From contig JAPXLT010000110.1 in the NCBI GenBank assembly GCA_033809415.1, positions 1 to 13,895 on the forward strand: a DNA stretch of 13,895 nucleotides. Direction: 5' to 3'. Shown one piece after another: positions 12,077 through 13,895 of this stretch. The notes beneath the pieces are model-generated. The model ran no database searches, was not told the DNA's origin, and saw nothing but the letters and a program-made list of their open reading frames with translations. Within the stretch, counting starts at the first letter, position 1. Each line of letters opens with the position of its first letter. Source of the stretch: JAQVUB01 sp033809415. Its GTDB lineage: Bacteria > Verrucomicrobiota > Lentisphaeria > Oligosphaerales > Oligosphaeraceae. Made by a program: the position numbers and the translations under genes.

Positions 12077-13368
12077 TTGATTCATTGCAAGCACAAAATC
12101 CGGAAAGGGTCTATACGGTCAGCGAACTGAACCGTTGGGCGCGTACAGTATTGACTGGGTCCATTGGCAATCTGTGGCTGAGCGGTGAAATCAGCAATCT
12201 GACCGTCAAGAGCGAGTCCGGACATGTATATTTCATCATCAAGGATGCCAACTGCCAGGTCAATGCGGTTTTCTGGCGCGGGAAAAATCAGGTGGCTGCC
12301 CTGAACTTGCAGCAGGGCAGCCAAATTGAGGCCTTTGGTAGAGTTGACCTCTTCGAGCGCAATGGGAGTTTCCAGTTCAGCGTATCGATCTTGCGGCCTG
12401 TCGGTCTGGGGGACTTGTTCCGGCGCCTCGAGGAACTGCGCAGCCGTCTACGCGAGGAAGGTCTCTTTGACATCGCCCGTAAAAAGCCCTTGCCCCGTCT
12501 GCCGCGCTGCATCGGGCTGGTCACCTCGATCGAGGGTGCCGCCATCCGGGATTTCATGCAGATTCTCGACCGCCGTCACCCCAATATTCACATACGCATC
12601 ATCAATTCCCCTGTGCAGGGTGAAGGCGCCGGCGCATGGCTGGCCGCTGCCGTTCAATATTTTGACCAGAGCCGTTCCTGCGATGTGATTGTGGTAACCC
12701 GCGGCGGCGGCAGTATCGAGGACTTGTGGGAATTCAATTCGGAAATATTGGCCAGGGCAATCGCCGCCAGCTCGATCCCAGTCATCAGTGCCGTCGGTCA
12801 TGAACGCGACTTCACCATCTGTGATGAAGTCGCAGATTTCCGTGCGCCAACCCCCTCCGCAGCCGCTGAACTAGTCGTCAAGGGACAGGCGGAAATGCAG
12901 GACGGCCTGCAAAATGCCGCACGCCGTCTGCAAGCTGCCATGCTGAACCATCTGAATGGACGGAAACTGCGCTGGCAACGGGCGGAAAGATGCAGCTTTT
13001 TTCAGAAGCCGGAAGACCTGACGAACCGCCTCGCCCAACGCCTCGATACCGCAGCCCTGCGTCTCGAGCAAATGCTGAGCCTGTTTTCTGAACGGACACG
13101 GCAGCGCCTCGAGACGCTGATGCAACGCTTGCCATCCGGACTCGAGCGCGTTCTGCAAACCCGTCAGAGCCGCCTGGACCGATGCTCGGCGTCATTGCAG
13201 GCTCTGAATCCCCGGCAGGTGCTGGCCAGGGGATACAGCATCCTGTTGAATAAGGAAAATCATGCTGTCCGCAACGCGGCAGAAGTCATTCCCGGCGAAT
13301 GCCTGCGCGGCATCCTGGGTACTGGCGAAATTACGCTTGAAGTGAAGGAGAACAAAGTACATGAATGA
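12073..13368 (+). CDS. xseA: Exodeoxyribonuclease VII large subunit
   Basis: Exonuclease VII degrades single-stranded DNA from both ends to short oligonucleotides in the cytoplasm; XseA is the catalytic subunit. From the ATG at 12073 the protein has 431 residues (E. coli about 456). An N-terminal OB fold (about 10-105) with TVSELNR and LWLSGEISNL precedes the nuclease core with RGGGSIEDLWEFN and SAVGHERDFT, ending in APTPSAAAE. Asp160, Arg210, His243 and Asp246 align with E. coli Asp155, Arg205, His238 and Asp241 at a constant offset of five. A long helical region follows and then a C-terminal LARGYSIL segment. An in-frame TTG at 12019 would add 18 residues encoded by repeat DNA and is rejected. 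No Shine-Dalgarno sequence precedes the ATG; a repeat abuts it. It overlaps xseB by eight bases. Confidence 0.96.
   Translation: MVDSLQAQNPERVYTVSELNRWARTVLTGSIGNLWLSGEISNLTVKSESGHVYFIIKDANCQVNAVFWRGKNQVAALNLQQGSQIEAFGRVDLFERNGSFQFSVSILRPVGLGDLFRRLEELRSRLREEGLFDIARKKPLPRLPRCIGLVTSIEGAAIRDFMQILDRRHPNIHIRIINSPVQGEGAGAWLAAAVQYFDQSRSCDVIVVTRGGGSIEDLWEFNSEILARAIAASSIPVISAVGHERDFTICDEVADFRAPTPSAAAELVVKGQAEMQDGLQNAARRLQAAMLNHLNGRKLRWQRAERCSFFQKPEDLTNRLAQRLDTAALRLEQMLSLFSERTRQRLETLMQRLPSGLERVLQTRQSRLDRCSASLQALNPRQVLARGYSILLNKENHAVRNAAEVIPGECLRGILGTGEITLEVKENKVHE
13345..13350 (+). promoter_or_regulatory. Ribosome binding site of xseB inside xseA
   Basis: AAGGAG lies ten bases before the xseB ATG at 13361, within the last codons of xseA. 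It supports the overlapping start and translational coupling. Confidence 0.75.
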
Positions 13369-13600
13369 ACAACCTGAAGAACTGGAGAAACTTCCGTTTG
13401 ACGAAGCATTAAAACGTCTGGAAGCAATTGTCGCGCAACTGGAAAGCGGAAACCTTTCGCTCGAGGAAAGCCTGCTCGCCTTCGAAACGGGAATGCGCCT
13501 GAATAAATTATGCTCCGGAAAACTCGCCGAAGCAGAAAAAAAAATCGAAGTCCTAGTGGAAAACGCTGCCGGCGAATGGAATTGGAGCGAAAGAAAATAA
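13361..13600 (+). CDS. xseB: Exodeoxyribonuclease VII small subunit
   Basis: This 79-residue protein is of typical length for XseB. It is two amphipathic helices with the family pattern LPFDEALKRLEAIVAQLESG, NLSLEESLLAFETGMRL and a KLAEAEKKIEVL helix. XseB binds along the helical part of XseA in several copies and controls nuclease activity. The start at 13361 overlaps the 3' end of xseA by eight bases (ATGAATGA), so the two are coupled. No terminator follows; after 26 bases the inverted copy of the dispersed module begins. Confidence 0.97.
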   Translation: MNEQPEELEKLPFDEALKRLEAIVAQLESGNLSLEESLLAFETGMRLNKLCSGKLAEAEKKIEVLVENAAGEWNWSERK

Positions 13601-13627
13601 AGTGCGCCCCCCCCATCCAAAAAGGAT

Positions 13628-13690
13628 TTTTTAACCACGAACCACACGAAAAAACTTGGCGCGGACTGATCGCCCGCAACCCACACGGAC
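13628..13690 (-). repeat. GGTTAAAAAAT module, right flank of xseAB (inverted)
   Basis: Reverse-complement copy of 12008-12076, with its A/T-rich end facing the xseB stop codon. It keeps the TTCGTGTGGTTCGTGGTT form seen at 9775-9801, so it is less mutated than the left copy. Confidence 0.92.
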
Positions 13691-13767
13691 TTTACACGGA
13701 CTTTACACGGACTTTACACGGACTTTACACGGACTTTACACGGACTTTACACGGACTTTACACGGAC
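13691..13767 (-). repeat. 11-bp tandem array TTTACACGGAC (7 units)
   Basis: Seven perfect head-to-tail units (77 bp), the reverse complement of the GTCCGTGTAAA array left of xseA, with a partial unit at 13683-13690. The perfect identity suggests recent copy-number change. Confidence 0.96.
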
Positions 13768-13843
13768 GGGATACGGACAGCTGGTCGGTCGGATCGGTCG
13801 GATCGGTACAATACTTTGCGCCGTAGGTGCTTAACCATGCTTA

Positions 13844-13865
13844 ACCCCTGGCTTTAGCCTGGGGT
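13844..13865. repeat. Imperfect hairpin near the right edge
   Basis: ACCCC and GGGGT pair, then a T-T mismatch, then GGC-TTTA-GCC. There is no T-run after it. It resembles the CCCAGGGC hairpin at 2537-2555 in composition and may belong to the same repeat class. Confidence 0.6.
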
Positions 13866-13895
13866 GAGGAACCCACCCAAAGACAGTGCCTTGTA

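Larger units (their letters stand above)
13601..13895. other. Repeat-filled region downstream of xseB
   Basis: No gene is supported in these 295 bp. It contains an inverted module (13628-13690), seven 11-bp units (13691-13767), three GGTCGGATC-like words (13785-13808) and an imperfect hairpin ACCCC-T-GGC-TTTA-GCC-T-GGGGT (13844-13865). Open frames over it translate the repeat units. Confidence 0.8.

Noticed and set aside
12008..13690. Insertion sequence carrying xseA-xseB
   Set aside because: No transposase is encoded, and the same module occurs singly beside other genes, so a mobile cassette is not established; kept only as a finding.
13691..13767. CRISPR array
   Set aside because: Units are 11 bp and directly adjacent with no unique spacers; no cas genes are present.
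13510..13857. 115-codon frame with a repeated FTRTLHGLYTD pattern
   Set aside because: It is the translated 11-bp array plus an out-of-frame part of xseB.

Overview
The window most likely comes from a PVC-superphylum bacterium, probably a Lentisphaerota or Verrucomicrobiota relative. This is inferred from three things: an ExbB-ExbD-ExbD cluster next to a membrane-anchored squalene-cyclase-like toroid protein, large periplasmic TPR/coiled-coil proteins, and intergenic DNA packed with short repeats built on TTCGTG/TCCGTG words. Species cannot be named from this sequence alone.

Right to left on the minus strand (9493 to 61) runs a long collinear cluster. It holds tRNA-Pro(CGG), a 1362-residue secreted TPR / coiled-coil / TPR protein, a small secreted TPR protein, ExbB, ExbD-1, ExbD-2, and a 532-residue inner-membrane protein. 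That last protein has a TonB-like N-terminus (single TM helix with a Ser-x3-His motif) joined to an alpha/alpha-toroid (prenyltransferase/squalene oxidase repeat) domain. I read the set as a proton-motive-force-driven envelope machine: ExbB/ExbD would be the motor, the toroid protein the TonB-like transducer with an unusual periplasmic head, and the TPR proteins periplasmic scaffolds. The genes and motifs are seen. The joint machine is inference and is the best candidate here for an undescribed system.

The middle (9495-11606) holds a spacer with a strong orphan minus-strand promoter and a large near-perfect inverted repeat. It is followed by a plus-strand gene for an unrecognised 167-residue Cys-containing protein, a bidirectional intrinsic terminator, and a minus-strand Gfo/Idh/MocA-family oxidoreductase.

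The right end (12073-13600) is xseA-xseB (exonuclease VII, both subunits, 8-base overlap). It is flanked by inverted copies of one dispersed repeat, each with an outer array of 11-bp units (3 full units on the left, 7 on the right). The left copy runs straight into the xseA start codon, and no Shine-Dalgarno sequence is visible.

The second theme is the intergenic DNA. Three of the five spacers in the ExbB/TPR cluster (292, 456 and 445 bp) are mosaics of the same modules, largely in the same order. Modules of the same family also sit in the spacers at 9495-9963, 11606-12072 and 13601-13895. The gene-facing end is typically a GGTTAAAAAAT word.
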